A stretch of 64,000 nucleotides of DNA from RGIG3528 sp045598045 (GCA_045598045.1 JAZLLG010000033.1:1-64000); one strand, 5' to 3'; counted from the first letter of the stretch, positions 1 through 9,938 are shown. A program made the numbers and translations. Notes: generated by a model not told the origin, from the sequence alone.

Positions 1-545
1 GGACAGTTTCAGTGGCACAGGCTGCGGAAAATTCGCATTTTCCGCGCCTGTGCCTACTTCTTCTTTGTCCCTTGCGGCCGCGGTTCGACCGGCCGGTTTT
101 GCTTCCGCAAATTACGCCCCGTGCCTGTAAGGCTTCTGCGGGTTCGTGAGAAACAGAGTCATAACCCGGGAAGTCCATAGAGAATGCGACGAGTTTATTT
201 TCGAATAGCGCGAGCCCATTTTTTCGCGTAGCGAAAACTGAGGCGCGTGGAACTCCTTAGAGAAGTCCAGCCCGCTTTCTGAGGACGTTATGGGGGTCTC
301 TTAGTGTGCACGTCCCTCAACATCGGCGGGCAGATTTGCGTTTGTGAGCTTAAGCCGATTGTATGTGTGTAAAAAACGGTAATCGGGTGCCGGGACAGGC
401 TAAAGGTGTGTCACGTCCCGAAACATGGTCATGTTGGCAGGATTTTGGGAGGTACGTAAGCCGTTAACTGAGGGATGCGTGGGTATGTGACAGCAGATGT
501 GAGGCAAGGCTGAAAGTGTCGCGAAAAGAGCAATGATATTACGTG
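1..545. ncRNA. Candidate large structured non-coding RNA (family not identified)
   Basis: This stretch has no supportable ORF and is visibly richer in GC than its surroundings. It can be folded by eye into a closed domain. A long-range helix pairs 2-12 with 510-520 (10 Watson-Crick pairs and one G-G mismatch). Inside are a hairpin 14-22/46-54 continuing as 24-32/37-45 with a 4-nt loop; 72-77/105-110; 118-121/139-142 with 123-125/131-133; 208-211/243-246 around 221-227/231-237; 270-275/326-331 around 281-288/310-318; 322-327/354-359 (competes with the previous helix at 326-327); and 391-396/415-420. I do not see the conserved cores of RNase P RNA, tmRNA or SRP RNA. The size resembles the large ornate RNA classes (OLE, ROOL), but I cannot assign one. 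The strand is unresolved: all neighbours are on +, while the loop 33-36 would be a GNRA tetraloop on -. The 5' end may lie before the window. Confidence 0.6.
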
Positions 546-553
546 GTATATCC

Positions 554-582
554 TTTACAAAACGGGCGTTTCAAAGTATAAT
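554..582 (+). promoter_or_regulatory. Sigma-A promoter of the MutS-like/mutS/mutL/miaA run
   Basis: The -35 box TTTACA (554-559) lies 17 bp from the -10 box TATAAT (577-582), which predicts a start near 589. The leader is short and the Shine-Dalgarno (GGTGG near 603-607) is weak. It sits just after the structured region, so the repair genes have their own promoter. Confidence 0.8.
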
Positions 583-615
583 TATTGTGTATTTTTTTGT
601 TTTGGTGGTATTGAA

Positions 616-2286
616 ATGGAATGGTTATATTTTGTCGCAGCTCTTTTCCTTTTTCTTATCGGAAAGAGCATTTATAGTGCAGTTAGTTTTAAGAAAAAGA
701 CATTAAGCAAAATAAAAAGGGACTTCGGTAAGTTGAAAAATGAGGAAGATGAGGAATCCATTCAGCTTGTCGATAGTTTTTTTATACATAAATGTGAAAA
801 TGACAATAGCTTTTTCCTGGATCGGATTACAAGCAACGATTTGAAAATTGTTGATTTTTTCTGCCTTATGAATTCGTGTAAATCACAGGCAGGAGCAGAG
901 TATCTATACTATATTCTCAATGCTCCGTGCTTTGATGAAAAAGAGCTTTCCGAAAGAGAGCGTCTTATCGAATATTTCAGGGTAAATACAACGTCCAGAG
1001 TGAATGTTCTTTACGTTCTTTCAAAAATAGGCAGGTCAAAAAAGAAGATATCACTTTACGACTGCATTGAAATGCTTGATAAAATCAAGTTAAGCAGTAA
1101 TATTTCCAACTGGTTTTCACTTTTCGCTTTTTTTGCTGCAATTGCCGTTATTTTTGTTGCACAGACTACCGGAATTATTTTGACAATACTTATTGTTATT
1201 TATAACATCGTCAGTTATTACAAAATCAAATCAGAGTTGCAAGGGTATCTTTACTGTACAAAAAAGCTTTGCTCACTTCTTAAAGCTTCTGAATCTCTCT
1301 GTAAGCTTCAGATTCCCGAACTCAGTGAGTATTGTAAGGAGATTTCCAAAGAAACCGGTAAACTTTCCAGACTCAAAAAAGGTGCTTTTGCAATTAATTC
1401 CGAAGTGCAGGGTGACTTGTCCGCAAGCCTTATGGAGTATGTTAATATCCTTCTCCATATAGACCTTATTACTTTCAGCCGTTCTCTTTCATGTGCGGCA
1501 GCAAATAAAGAAGCTTTGAGAATTCTTTATGAAAAAATCGGATTTCTTGATGCAATGATTGCTGTGGCAAATCTTCGTCAGGCTACAAATCAGTGGTGTA
1601 TACCCGATTTAAGAGTGGAAAGCGGAAAAGGAATATCTTTCGAAGGCCTTTATCATCCGTCACTTTCCGAACCTGTCCCGGCTGATTTATCAACTGAGAA
1701 ATGCATTTTGCTTACAGGTTCAAATGCTTCCGGTAAGTCTACGTTTCTTAAGGCGGTTGCATTAAATGCCGTACTTGCCCAAACAATTCACACATGCTTT
1801 GCGGAAAGCTTTTCAAACAGCTTCTGCAAGGTATATACAAGTATGGCTTTGAACGATGACATTTATAACGGCGAAAGCTATTACATTACCGAAATAAAGG
1901 CTTTAAAAAGAGTTATAGATGCGGATGACAGCTATACTGTCCTTGCATTTATTGATGAAGTTCTGAGAGGCACAAACACCGTTGAAAGAATAGCAAGCTC
2001 CACATCTGCATTAAAGCTTCTTGCAAAGAAAAACGTAATATGTTTTGCGGCAACGCATGATATTGAGCTTACAAAGCTTCTTGAAGACAGCTATTCCAAC
2101 TATCATTTTGAAGAAGTGCTTGATGAAAACGGTGACATTTTCTTTGATTATGAGTTGAAAGAAGGACCTTCAAATACAAAGAATGCCATTAAACTTTTAA
2201 AGAGCATGGGCTATGAACCAGAAATTACAGAAAATGCAGAACGCATGGCAGAACATTTTGTAAAGACCGGAGCGTGGGAAAAATGA
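616..2286 (+). CDS. Membrane-anchored MutS-like ATPase
   Basis: 556 aa, shorter than MutS (about 850-900) and lacking the N-terminal mismatch-binding domains. One hydrophobic segment lies at residues about 3-24 and a long one, probably two helices, at about 166-200, so the protein should be membrane-bound. The C-terminus is a MutS-type ABC ATPase: Walker A GSNASGKST near 368-376, Walker B FIDEVLRGT near 445, and H-loop AATHD near 478. It belongs to the MutS-related families seen in Firmicutes, whose role is not settled; mismatch repair proper is unlikely without the FxE domain. Its stop overlaps the mutS start as ATGA, so the two are translationally coupled. Confidence 0.85.
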   Translation: MEWLYFVAALFLFLIGKSIYSAVSFKKKTLSKIKRDFGKLKNEEDEESIQLVDSFFIHKCENDNSFFLDRITSNDLKIVDFFCLMNSCKSQAGAEYLYYILNAPCFDEKELSERERLIEYFRVNTTSRVNVLYVLSKIGRSKKKISLYDCIEMLDKIKLSSNISNWFSLFAFFAAIAVIFVAQTTGIILTILIVIYNIVSYYKIKSELQGYLYCTKKLCSLLKASESLCKLQIPELSEYCKEISKETGKLSRLKKGAFAINSEVQGDLSASLMEYVNILLHIDLITFSRSLSCAAANKEALRILYEKIGFLDAMIAVANLRQATNQWCIPDLRVESGKGISFEGLYHPSLSEPVPADLSTEKCILLTGSNASGKSTFLKAVALNAVLAQTIHTCFAESFSNSFCKVYTSMALNDDIYNGESYYITEIKALKRVIDADDSYTVLAFIDEVLRGTNTVERIASSTSALKLLAKKNVICFAATHDIELTKLLEDSYSNYHFEEVLDENGDIFFDYELKEGPSNTKNAIKLLKSMGYEPEITENAERMAEHFVKTGAWEK

Positions 2287-4955
2287 GCGAATTATCGCCA
2301 ATGATGGAAAAATATATGGAGACAAAACGGGAGCATCCGGATTGTATCCTCCTTTATCGTCTCGGAGACTTTTATGAGATGTTTTTTGATGATGCAGTTC
2401 TTGCATCAAGAGAGCTTGAGCTTACTCTTACCGGAAAGCAGTGCGGACTTGAGGAAAGAGCTCCTATGTGTGGAGTCCCTTTTCATGCCGTTGACCAATA
2501 TATTAACAAGCTTGTCGAAAACGGACACAAAGTAGCAATCTGCGATCAGATGGAGGACCCGAAGCTTGCAAAAGGCCTTGTAAAACGTGAAGTTACCCGT
2601 ATTGTTACGCCGGGAACAAATCTTGTTCAGGAAAATGAAGGCAGTCACAACTTCCTTATGTGCGTTACATATGTTGACGGCTGTTTCGGAATTGCCACTG
2701 CAGACGTTTCAACCGGTGATTTCCTTGTTACGGAGGTTTCACGTCTTTCAGACTGTATGGATGAAATTATCAAGTTCAGCCCGAAGGAAATCATTTGTAA
2801 TGCATCTGCAATTGTTTCAGGCATTGATCTTGATGACTTGAAGAACAGGCTTGATATCTATATTTCTATTCTTGATGACATTTATTTTGAAGACTCGGAG
2901 TGCGATAAGGCAATTTGTCTGCACTTTGATAAAGAGCCCGAAAGCCTCGGGCTTTCCGATTGCCCGATAGGACGCATAGCTGCCGGGGCAAGCTTAAAGT
3001 ATCTTTTTGATACGCAAATGAATTCTCTTAAGCACATTACACGTCTTGAAAGGTATAAAACAGGCCGATATATGATAATCGATGCCGCCACAAGACGTAA
3101 TCTTGAGCTTACCGAAACAATGAGAGACAAACAGAAGAAGGGCTCGCTTCTTTATGTCCTTGATAAAACAAAGACGGCAATGGGTACAAGAATGCTTAAA
3201 GACTTCATTGAACAGCCGCTTTTGAAGGTTTCTGATATAAACGAACGTCTGGATGCAGTTTCGGAGCTTAATGACAATGTACTTTTAAGAGAAGAAATGA
3301 TGGAATATCTTGATGCCATCTATGACCTTGAAAGACTTATGAGTAAAGTTTCATACCGCTCGGTCAATCCAAGGGATATGATTGCGTTAAAGAGTTCTTT
3401 ATCCATGCTTCCGCCCATTAAAAACATTATTTCCGAGTTTAAGTCAAAGCTTTGGAAAGCTACGTCAGCGGAAATTGATGAACTTAAGGATATCTGCTCG
3501 CTCATTGATGCTGCCGTCAGTGACGATCCGCCTCTTCAGGTAAAAGAAGGCGGCATTATAAAAACAGGTTACAACGAGGATGTTGACAGGCTGAGGCTTG
3601 CTAAAACAGACGGAAAGAAATGGCTTTCCGAACTTGAAGCAAAGGAACGTGAAGCTACAGGTATAAAGAACTTAAAAGTTAAGTTCAATCGTGTTTTCGG
3701 ATACTATTTTGAAGTGACAAATTCCTTTAAGGATCTTGTTCCTGCAAACTGGATAAGAAAGCAGACGCTTGCCAATGCCGAAAGGTACACTACCGAAGAG
3801 CTTAAAAAAATAGAAGAGGACATCCTTGGCGCGGAAGACAAGTTGTTTTCACTTGAATTTGCTTTGTTTGATGACCTGAGGGATAAAGTATTTGATGAAG
3901 TTCTTCGTATACAGACCACTGCAAAAGCAATTGCACTTACCGATGTAATTTGTTCTCTTTCAAAAGTATCCCAAAAGAACAATTACGTCCGTCCGAATAT
4001 GACCGACACCGGAGTAATCCGCATTAAAGGCGGCAGACATCCTGTTGTTGAGGGAATGCTTGAAAATGATATGTTTGTTGAAAACGACACATATCTTGAT
4101 AATAACGAGCATAGAATTGCGGTGATTACCGGTCCCAACATGGCCGGTAAATCCACATATATGCGACAGACAGCACTTATTGTTCTTATGGCTCAAATTG
4201 GTTCGTTTGTTCCTGCACAAAGTGCCGATATCGGCATAGTGGACCGTATTTTTACGCGTGTGGGTGCATCCGATGACCTTGCTTCAGGTCGTTCCACATT
4301 TATGGTGGAAATGAGCGAAGTAAGCTATATTCTTAAAAACGCCACTAAAAACAGTCTGCTTATTTTGGATGAAATAGGACGTGGAACGAGTACTTATGAC
4401 GGTCTTTCAATAGCATGGGCCGTAGTGGAACATATTTGCGATACAAAGAAGCTTGGTGCCAAAGCTTTGTTCGCTACCCATTATCATGAACTTACAGAGC
4501 TTGAAGGGCGTTTGCACGGTGTAAACAATTACTGTATAGCTGTAAAAGAACAGGGTGATGGTATCATTTTCCTTAGAAAGATTATTAAGGGCGGTGCCGA
4601 CAAGAGCTACGGCATTCAGGTTGCAAGGCTTGCCGGACTACCCGAAGAAGTTCTGAAAAGAGCTTCGGAAATATCTGAAGAGCTTGTAAAGAACGATATT
4701 AACACCGATGAAATATTCTCTGAAGCGTTTACCGAAACACAGGCTAAACGAAAAAAAGAAAAGGACGATGCAGTATTTTCTGGTCAGCTTTCACTTTTTG
4801 AAGAACCGAAAGAGTCTACAACTGTAGACGACACAGAGACTATTCCTGAAAAATATCGTCCTGTTATCGATGAACTTAAAAAAATCAATCTACAGACATA
4901 TACTCCTTTGGATGCTCTAAACGAATTATTCAGATTACAAGGTAAAATTCGATAA
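2283..4955 (+). CDS. mutS: DNA mismatch repair protein MutS
   Basis: Recognises mismatches and short loops after replication and recruits MutL. The mismatch-probing motif GDFYEMF is near residue 29, the lever/clamp regions follow, and the ATPase has Walker A GPNMAGKST near 617, Walker B LDEIGRGTST near 695 and ATHYHEL near 732. I chose ATG at 2283 (890 aa) because it gives an ATGA overlap with the upstream gene and a GGAG 10 nt upstream; an in-frame GTG at 2274 would add three residues. The length is normal. It is followed directly by mutL. Confidence 0.97.
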   Translation: MSELSPMMEKYMETKREHPDCILLYRLGDFYEMFFDDAVLASRELELTLTGKQCGLEERAPMCGVPFHAVDQYINKLVENGHKVAICDQMEDPKLAKGLVKREVTRIVTPGTNLVQENEGSHNFLMCVTYVDGCFGIATADVSTGDFLVTEVSRLSDCMDEIIKFSPKEIICNASAIVSGIDLDDLKNRLDIYISILDDIYFEDSECDKAICLHFDKEPESLGLSDCPIGRIAAGASLKYLFDTQMNSLKHITRLERYKTGRYMIIDAATRRNLELTETMRDKQKKGSLLYVLDKTKTAMGTRMLKDFIEQPLLKVSDINERLDAVSELNDNVLLREEMMEYLDAIYDLERLMSKVSYRSVNPRDMIALKSSLSMLPPIKNIISEFKSKLWKATSAEIDELKDICSLIDAAVSDDPPLQVKEGGIIKTGYNEDVDRLRLAKTDGKKWLSELEAKEREATGIKNLKVKFNRVFGYYFEVTNSFKDLVPANWIRKQTLANAERYTTEELKKIEEDILGAEDKLFSLEFALFDDLRDKVFDEVLRIQTTAKAIALTDVICSLSKVSQKNNYVRPNMTDTGVIRIKGGRHPVVEGMLENDMFVENDTYLDNNEHRIAVITGPNMAGKSTYMRQTALIVLMAQIGSFVPAQSADIGIVDRIFTRVGASDDLASGRSTFMVEMSEVSYILKNATKNSLLILDEIGRGTSTYDGLSIAWAVVEHICDTKKLGAKALFATHYHELTELEGRLHGVNNYCIAVKEQGDGIIFLRKIIKGGADKSYGIQVARLAGLPEEVLKRASEISEELVKNDINTDEIFSEAFTETQAKRKKEKDDAVFSGQLSLFEEPKESTTVDDTETIPEKYRPVIDELKKINLQTYTPLDALNELFRLQGKIR

Positions 4956-6920
4956 ATGATTAATGTTCTTGACAAAAAAACAATAGATCAGATTGCAGCC
5001 GGTGAGGTTGTGGAAAGACCTTCTTCGATTGTGAAGGAGCTTGTGGAAAATTCCGTCGATGCAGGTGCCAAAGCCGTAACCATTGAAATCAAGGACGGTG
5101 GTGTAAGCTTTATTCGTATTACCGATAACGGAAGCGGAATCGAAAAAGAAGACGTACGTACTGCTTTTTTCCGACATGCAACTAGTAAAATCAAATCCTC
5201 TGAAGACCTTATGTCAATCAAATCCCTTGGTTTCAGAGGTGAGGCGCTTTCAAGTATTGCTTCGATTGCAAAGGTTGAGCTGATTACAAAAACAGCCGAT
5301 GCCTTTACAGGTACACGTTACGTCATTGAAGGCGGTGAAGAGATTTCTTTTGAAGAGTGCGGCTGTCCTGATGGAACAACATTCATCATAAAAGACGTTT
5401 TTTTCAATACTCCCGCAAGACGTAAATTTTTAAAGTCCGCTACAACAGAAACCGGCTATATTTCCGAGCTTGTTGAAAAGCTCTCGTTAAGCCATCCCGA
5501 AGTAAGCTTTAAGCTTATTGCTTCCGGTAAAGTCATACTTCATACATCAGGAAACGGAAAGCTTCAGGATGTTGTTCTTGAACTGTATGGTCTTGATACA
5601 GCAAAGGCTTTACTTTCACTGGATGTTTGTGACGAGGAAAACGGTCTGTACCTTTCGGGAGTAATATGCAAGCCTTACGTTTCCAGAGGAAACAGAGCTT
5701 ATGAAGGTACTTTCGTAAACGGACGTTTTGTTCGTTCGAAGATACTTATGAATGCGGTAGAAGACGGCTATAAGGGCTATATGATGGGACATTGTTTCCC
5801 TGTTTGTGCTCTTTTTCTCATTTGTCCGACCGATTTTGTTGATGTTAATGTTCATCCTTCCAAGCTTGAACTTAAGTTTTCCGATAACGAAGCTGTTTAT
5901 AATCTTTGCCTGAAAGCGGTAAGAGATACTCTTTCCGGTAAAAACATGATAGTAAAAGCCGAGCCCGAAGATGACAGGGCGCATTCCGAGATTGTTAAGG
6001 AAAAGAAAGATGAACTTAATAAAATACATATTCCCGAGCCTTTTGAAGTAAGAAAACCGACATTTATTGACAGTCCCGTGCAGAAGAAGACGGAGTTTGT
6101 CGTTAAAGAAAAAACAGAAGAATTTTCACAATGTAAAGAATCGGGTCATGCGTCCGATATTTTACAGGAAAAGCTTATCAAAGAAGAAAGCGACGTTAGT
6201 GAATACACAAACGAATCTTCAAAACCAATAAACATTGAAATCACGGAAAATATAACCGAAGAAAAGCCTGTAAAAGAGCAGATAATTATTACGGAAGCGG
6301 CACAGGAAGAGCTTCCTCTCGATCTTTACAGAGATAAGAAAAAAGAATTCAGAATAGTCGGCGAAGTATTTTCCACATACTGGATTATCGAAATGGATAA
6401 TACGATGTTCATTATCGACCAGCATGCAGCTCATGAAAAAGTTCTTTTTGAAAGAACAATGAAAAAGCTTCGCGAAAAATCCGAATTCATGTCACAAAGC
6501 CTTATGCCTGCATCACTTTTGTCTCTTTCCATTAGAGAAGCGGAGGCATTAAAGAAAAACATTGAGCAGTTTGAACGTCTTGGTTTCGAAGTTAGCGAAT
6601 TCGGCGGTAATGAATTCAGAGTAACCGGTGTTCCGGCCGAGCTCGTTGATGTTGATTTGGACGATCTCTTTAAAGAAGTTCTTAACTCTCTGCTTAATGA
6701 ACGTGAAAGTACAAAGCCGGATGTTTTGCTTGAGCGGATTGCAACAATATCCTGTAAAGCTGCCGTTAAAGGAAACAACCGTATTTCAGAAAAAGAAGCG
6801 GAGAAGCTTATTTCCGATATGTTTGAACTTGAGGACCCATATCATTGCCCGCATGGAAGACCGACAACGATTTCCATGACCAAATCGGAGCTGGAAAAGA
6901 AATTTAAACGTTTAATATGA
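4956..6920 (+). CDS. mutL: DNA mismatch repair endonuclease MutL
   Basis: 654 aa, the matchmaker and nicking endonuclease of methyl-independent mismatch repair. The N-terminal GHKL ATPase shows LVENSVDAGA, DNGSGI and GFRGEALSSI. A charged linker (about 330-450) leads to the C-terminal endonuclease domain with DQHAAHEKVLFE near 488, the conserved Cys of SCKAAVKG, and CPHGRPT near 631. These indicate an active metal-dependent nuclease as in Bacillus MutL. ATG follows immediately on the mutS stop. Confidence 0.97.
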   Translation: MINVLDKKTIDQIAAGEVVERPSSIVKELVENSVDAGAKAVTIEIKDGGVSFIRITDNGSGIEKEDVRTAFFRHATSKIKSSEDLMSIKSLGFRGEALSSIASIAKVELITKTADAFTGTRYVIEGGEEISFEECGCPDGTTFIIKDVFFNTPARRKFLKSATTETGYISELVEKLSLSHPEVSFKLIASGKVILHTSGNGKLQDVVLELYGLDTAKALLSLDVCDEENGLYLSGVICKPYVSRGNRAYEGTFVNGRFVRSKILMNAVEDGYKGYMMGHCFPVCALFLICPTDFVDVNVHPSKLELKFSDNEAVYNLCLKAVRDTLSGKNMIVKAEPEDDRAHSEIVKEKKDELNKIHIPEPFEVRKPTFIDSPVQKKTEFVVKEKTEEFSQCKESGHASDILQEKLIKEESDVSEYTNESSKPINIEITENITEEKPVKEQIIITEAAQEELPLDLYRDKKKEFRIVGEVFSTYWIIEMDNTMFIIDQHAAHEKVLFERTMKKLREKSEFMSQSLMPASLLSLSIREAEALKKNIEQFERLGFEVSEFGGNEFRVTGVPAELVDVDLDDLFKEVLNSLLNERESTKPDVLLERIATISCKAAVKGNNRISEKEAEKLISDMFELEDPYHCPHGRPTTISMTKSELEKKFKRLI

Positions 6921-7864
6921 AAAACAGACTCATAATTATTGCAGGTCCCACTGCAGTAGGTAAAACGAATATTTCCATCAGACTTGCAAAAGCTGTAAAC
7001 GGTGAAATTATTTCAGCTGATTCAATGCAGGTGTACCGTGGAATGGACATCGGTACGGCCAAAATCCGCAAAGAAGAAATGCAGGGTGTTACTCATCACA
7101 TGATTGATATCCTCGAGCCTTCCGATGAATTTAATGTTGTTTTTTTTGCCGAAACCGCAAAGAAGCTTGTCCGTGAGATTAATGAGCGCGGTCATGTGCC
7201 TATAGTTGTAGGCGGTACAGGGTTCTACATTCAGGCTTTGCTTTATGATATTGATTTCACAGAAAATGATGATGATATGTCATATCGAAATGAGCTTACA
7301 TTGCTTGCTAAAGAAAAGGGTAATGAATTTGTACACGATATGCTGAAAGAGGTAGACAAAGAAAGCGCGGAACAGATTCACCCGAATAATATTAAACGTG
7401 TGATTCGTGCCCTTGAGTTCTATAAAAAGAGTCATATGTGCATATCCGAACACAATAAAGAACAACGTGATAAAGAGTCACCATATGTCTACAGATATTT
7501 TGCTTTGACCCATACGAGAGAAACTATTTATGAACGCATTGAGAAGCGTATAGATGAAATGATTGACGCCGGCCTTGTTGAGGAAGTAAGAGGCCTTATG
7601 AAATCAGGTGCGGGAAGAGAGCTTGTATCAATGCAGGGACTTGGCTATAAAGAAATTGCTGCATATATCGACGGGGAGTGTACACTTTCGGAAGCAGTTG
7701 AAAACCTGAAAAAAGGTACAAGACATTTTGCAAAAAGACAGATTACGTGGCTTAAACGTGAAAGAGATGTTATCTGGATGGATAAGTCGGTTAAGTCCGA
7801 GGATGAAATCCTTCAGGAAATGATTTTACAGGTTAATGAAACCGAACAGGAGATTATATGTTAA
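6917..7864 (+). CDS. miaA: tRNA dimethylallyltransferase MiaA
   Basis: 315 aa. Transfers a dimethylallyl group to A37 of tRNAs reading UNN codons; its product is the substrate of MiaB, encoded at 52036-53475 in this window. The P-loop GPTAVGKT is at residues 10-17, followed by the DSMQVYRGMDIGTAK region and GGTGFYIQALL. The start overlaps the mutL stop (ATGA), so it is part of the repair operon, a common Firmicutes order. Confidence 0.96.
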   Translation: MKNRLIIIAGPTAVGKTNISIRLAKAVNGEIISADSMQVYRGMDIGTAKIRKEEMQGVTHHMIDILEPSDEFNVVFFAETAKKLVREINERGHVPIVVGGTGFYIQALLYDIDFTENDDDMSYRNELTLLAKEKGNEFVHDMLKEVDKESAEQIHPNNIKRVIRALEFYKKSHMCISEHNKEQRDKESPYVYRYFALTHTRETIYERIEKRIDEMIDAGLVEEVRGLMKSGAGRELVSMQGLGYKEIAAYIDGECTLSEAVENLKKGTRHFAKRQITWLKRERDVIWMDKSVKSEDEILQEMILQVNETEQEIIC

Positions 7865-9135
7865 AAGAACAGTATAAAGAACTTGGAATAAGCGAAAAGG
7901 TTTTTGAAATGTCCGAAAAGATTCTCGACGATCTTAAAGACCGCTTTGCCAAAATAGATGAAATTGCAGAATTTAACCAAATGAAAGTTATTCACGCAAT
8001 GCAGAAAAACAAGCTTGCCGCAGAGCATTTTGCTCCTTCTACGGGTTATGGCTATAATGACTCCGGACGTGAAACCCTTGAGGCTGTTTATGCTGATATT
8101 TTTCACTCCGAGTCTGCTCTTGTGCGTCCTTCGCTTACATGCGGAACACATGCTCTTACGGTTGCCCTTTCAGCCAATGTACGTCCCGGAGACGAAATTC
8201 TTTCCCCTGTCGGAAAGCCTTACGATACTTTGGAAGGAGTAATCGGTATAAGAGAACAAAAGGGAAGTCTTGCTGAATTTGGTGTTACTTATTCGCAGGT
8301 CGATCTTCTTCCTGATGGCGGTTTTGATTTTGAAGGCATTAAAAAGGCGATAAACGAAAAAACAAAGCTTGTCACAATTCAGCGTTCAAAGGGTTACGAC
8401 CCGAGACCGACACTTTCCGTTGAACGTATCGGTGAACTGATTAAATTCATAAAGAGCATAAAGCCGTCTGTTATTTGTATGGTAGATAACTGCTACGGCG
8501 AATTTATTGAAACAATTGAGCCTACTGATGTCGGAGCAGACCTCTGTGTCGGTTCGCTTATTAAAAATCCGGGCGGCGGACTTGCTCCCATCGGCGGATA
8601 TATTTGCGGAAAAGAAGAGCTGATTGAGAACTGCGCATTCCGGCTTACGGCTCCCGGGCTTGGTAAAGAAGTTGGTGCCACCCTGGGGCTTAATCAGTCT
8701 TTCTTCCAAGGTCTTTTCCTTGCTCCGACAGTTACCGCAGGTGCGGTTAAAGGTGCGATTTTTGCGGCAAACATTTATGAACGTCTTGGTTTTGAGTGCG
8801 TTCCGAATGCTACGGAAGAGCGATATGATATTATTCAGGCTGTTAAGTTTTTAAGCCCTGAAAAGATGATTGCTTTCTGTAAAGGCATTCAGTCTGCGGC
8901 ACCCGTTGACAGCTATGTTACTCCTGTTCCCTGGGCTATGCCCGGTTATCATTCGGATGTAATCATGGCTGCAGGTGCATTTGTTCAAGGCTCCTCAATA
9001 GAGCTTTCCGCAGACGGGCCACTTGACTATCCTTATGCGGTTTATTTCCAGGGCGGACTTACCTGGTATCACGCTAAACTTGGCATTATGATGTCTTTAC
9101 AGGCATTAATCGATGCAGGAGAGATTTCTCTCTGA
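7858..9135 (+). CDS. PLP-dependent methionine gamma-lyase / 'aluminium resistance' family protein (YnbB-like)
   Basis: 425 aa fold-type I PLP enzyme. The region around SLIKNPGGG carries the likely PLP lysine, and VDNCYGEF supplies the cofactor Asp. The start MLKEQYKELGIS and the position directly after miaA match the family often called methionine gamma-lyase or aluminium resistance protein; the physiological substrate is not established. An AGGAG about 8 nt upstream supports ATG 7858, which overlaps miaA by 7 nt. Confidence 0.85.
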   Translation: MLKEQYKELGISEKVFEMSEKILDDLKDRFAKIDEIAEFNQMKVIHAMQKNKLAAEHFAPSTGYGYNDSGRETLEAVYADIFHSESALVRPSLTCGTHALTVALSANVRPGDEILSPVGKPYDTLEGVIGIREQKGSLAEFGVTYSQVDLLPDGGFDFEGIKKAINEKTKLVTIQRSKGYDPRPTLSVERIGELIKFIKSIKPSVICMVDNCYGEFIETIEPTDVGADLCVGSLIKNPGGGLAPIGGYICGKEELIENCAFRLTAPGLGKEVGATLGLNQSFFQGLFLAPTVTAGAVKGAIFAANIYERLGFECVPNATEERYDIIQAVKFLSPEKMIAFCKGIQSAAPVDSYVTPVPWAMPGYHSDVIMAAGAFVQGSSIELSADGPLDYPYAVYFQGGLTWYHAKLGIMMSLQALIDAGEISL

Positions 9136-9179
9136 TATATGAATCCTTACACTCCGGGAGAAATGGGTGAAAGGATAAT

Positions 9180-9884
9180 ATGACAGTTACAAAAACAACA
9201 ATGAAGGAACTGCCCGTTTCAGAGCAGCCCTTCGAAAAGTGCATTGAAGCAGGTGCGGAAGCTTTATCTGATAAAGAGCTGCTTACTGTACTTATTCGTT
9301 CGGGAAACAAAAGTCTTCGTGCGGACGAAATCGCTCTTGAGCTTCTTGAAATGTGTGGTAAAGAAGGCATTTCGGCATTGACTTCTTTTGAAGTTTCCGA
9401 CTTTGACAACGTGCCCGGAATCGGGCAGGTTAAAGCCATTCAGCTTAGCTGCGTCATTGAATTAAGCAGAAGAATAGCAAACACAAAAAAGCCGTGGGGC
9501 AATAAGTTCTCTTCTTCTGAACAGATTGCGGAATATTACATTCCCAGATTATGCGGAAAGACGAAAGAACAGCTTCATGTTCTTGTTATGGATGTTAAAA
9601 ACAGAGTTATAAAAGACGAAATCATTTCAATCGGTAACGTAAACACATCAATTTGCGACCCGAGGGAAATTATGGCCTTTACCTTGAAAATGAATGGTGT
9701 GAATATTATTCTTATGCATAATCATCCAAGCGGCGATCCATCGCCGAGCAGGGATGACATTATAATAACCGAAAGAGTTTTCAAAGCAGGAAAGCTTGTC
9801 GGCATCAATCTTCTCGATCACATCATTATCGGACGTGACAGCTTTGTTTCTTTAAAGGGTGACGGTTTTTACGATTTCAAATAG
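9180..9884 (+). CDS. radC: RadC family JAB/MPN protein
   Basis: 234 aa. An N-terminal helix-hairpin-helix region (NVPGIGQVKAIQL) precedes a JAMM metalloprotease-like domain with HNHPSGDPSPSRDD near 180. The original link to recombination repair is doubtful and the true function is unknown. AAAGGA precedes ATG 9180. In many Firmicutes radC lies just before mreB, as here. Confidence 0.93.
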   Translation: MTVTKTTMKELPVSEQPFEKCIEAGAEALSDKELLTVLIRSGNKSLRADEIALELLEMCGKEGISALTSFEVSDFDNVPGIGQVKAIQLSCVIELSRRIANTKKPWGNKFSSSEQIAEYYIPRLCGKTKEQLHVLVMDVKNRVIKDEIISIGNVNTSICDPREIMAFTLKMNGVNIILMHNHPSGDPSPSRDDIIITERVFKAGKLVGINLLDHIIIGRDSFVSLKGDGFYDFK

Positions 9885-9909
9885 TATCAGGTAAATTAGT
9901 CATGATTTG

Positions 9910-9938
9910 TTGAAATAGCATGTGAGGAATGTTATAAT
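9910..9938 (+). promoter_or_regulatory. Sigma-A promoter of the mreB-to-mgsA operon
   Basis: TTGAAA (9910-9915), 17 bp, TATAAT (9933-9938), with an extended -10 TGT (9930-9932). No other clear promoter or terminator was seen before mgsA, so it may drive all nine genes down to 18759. Confidence 0.85.

Noticed and set aside
1..545. RNase P RNA, tmRNA or SRP RNA at the left edge
   Set aside because: The conserved RNase P cores, the tmRNA ends and the SRP loop motifs are not there; only short look-alikes such as GGGAAGTCC occur.
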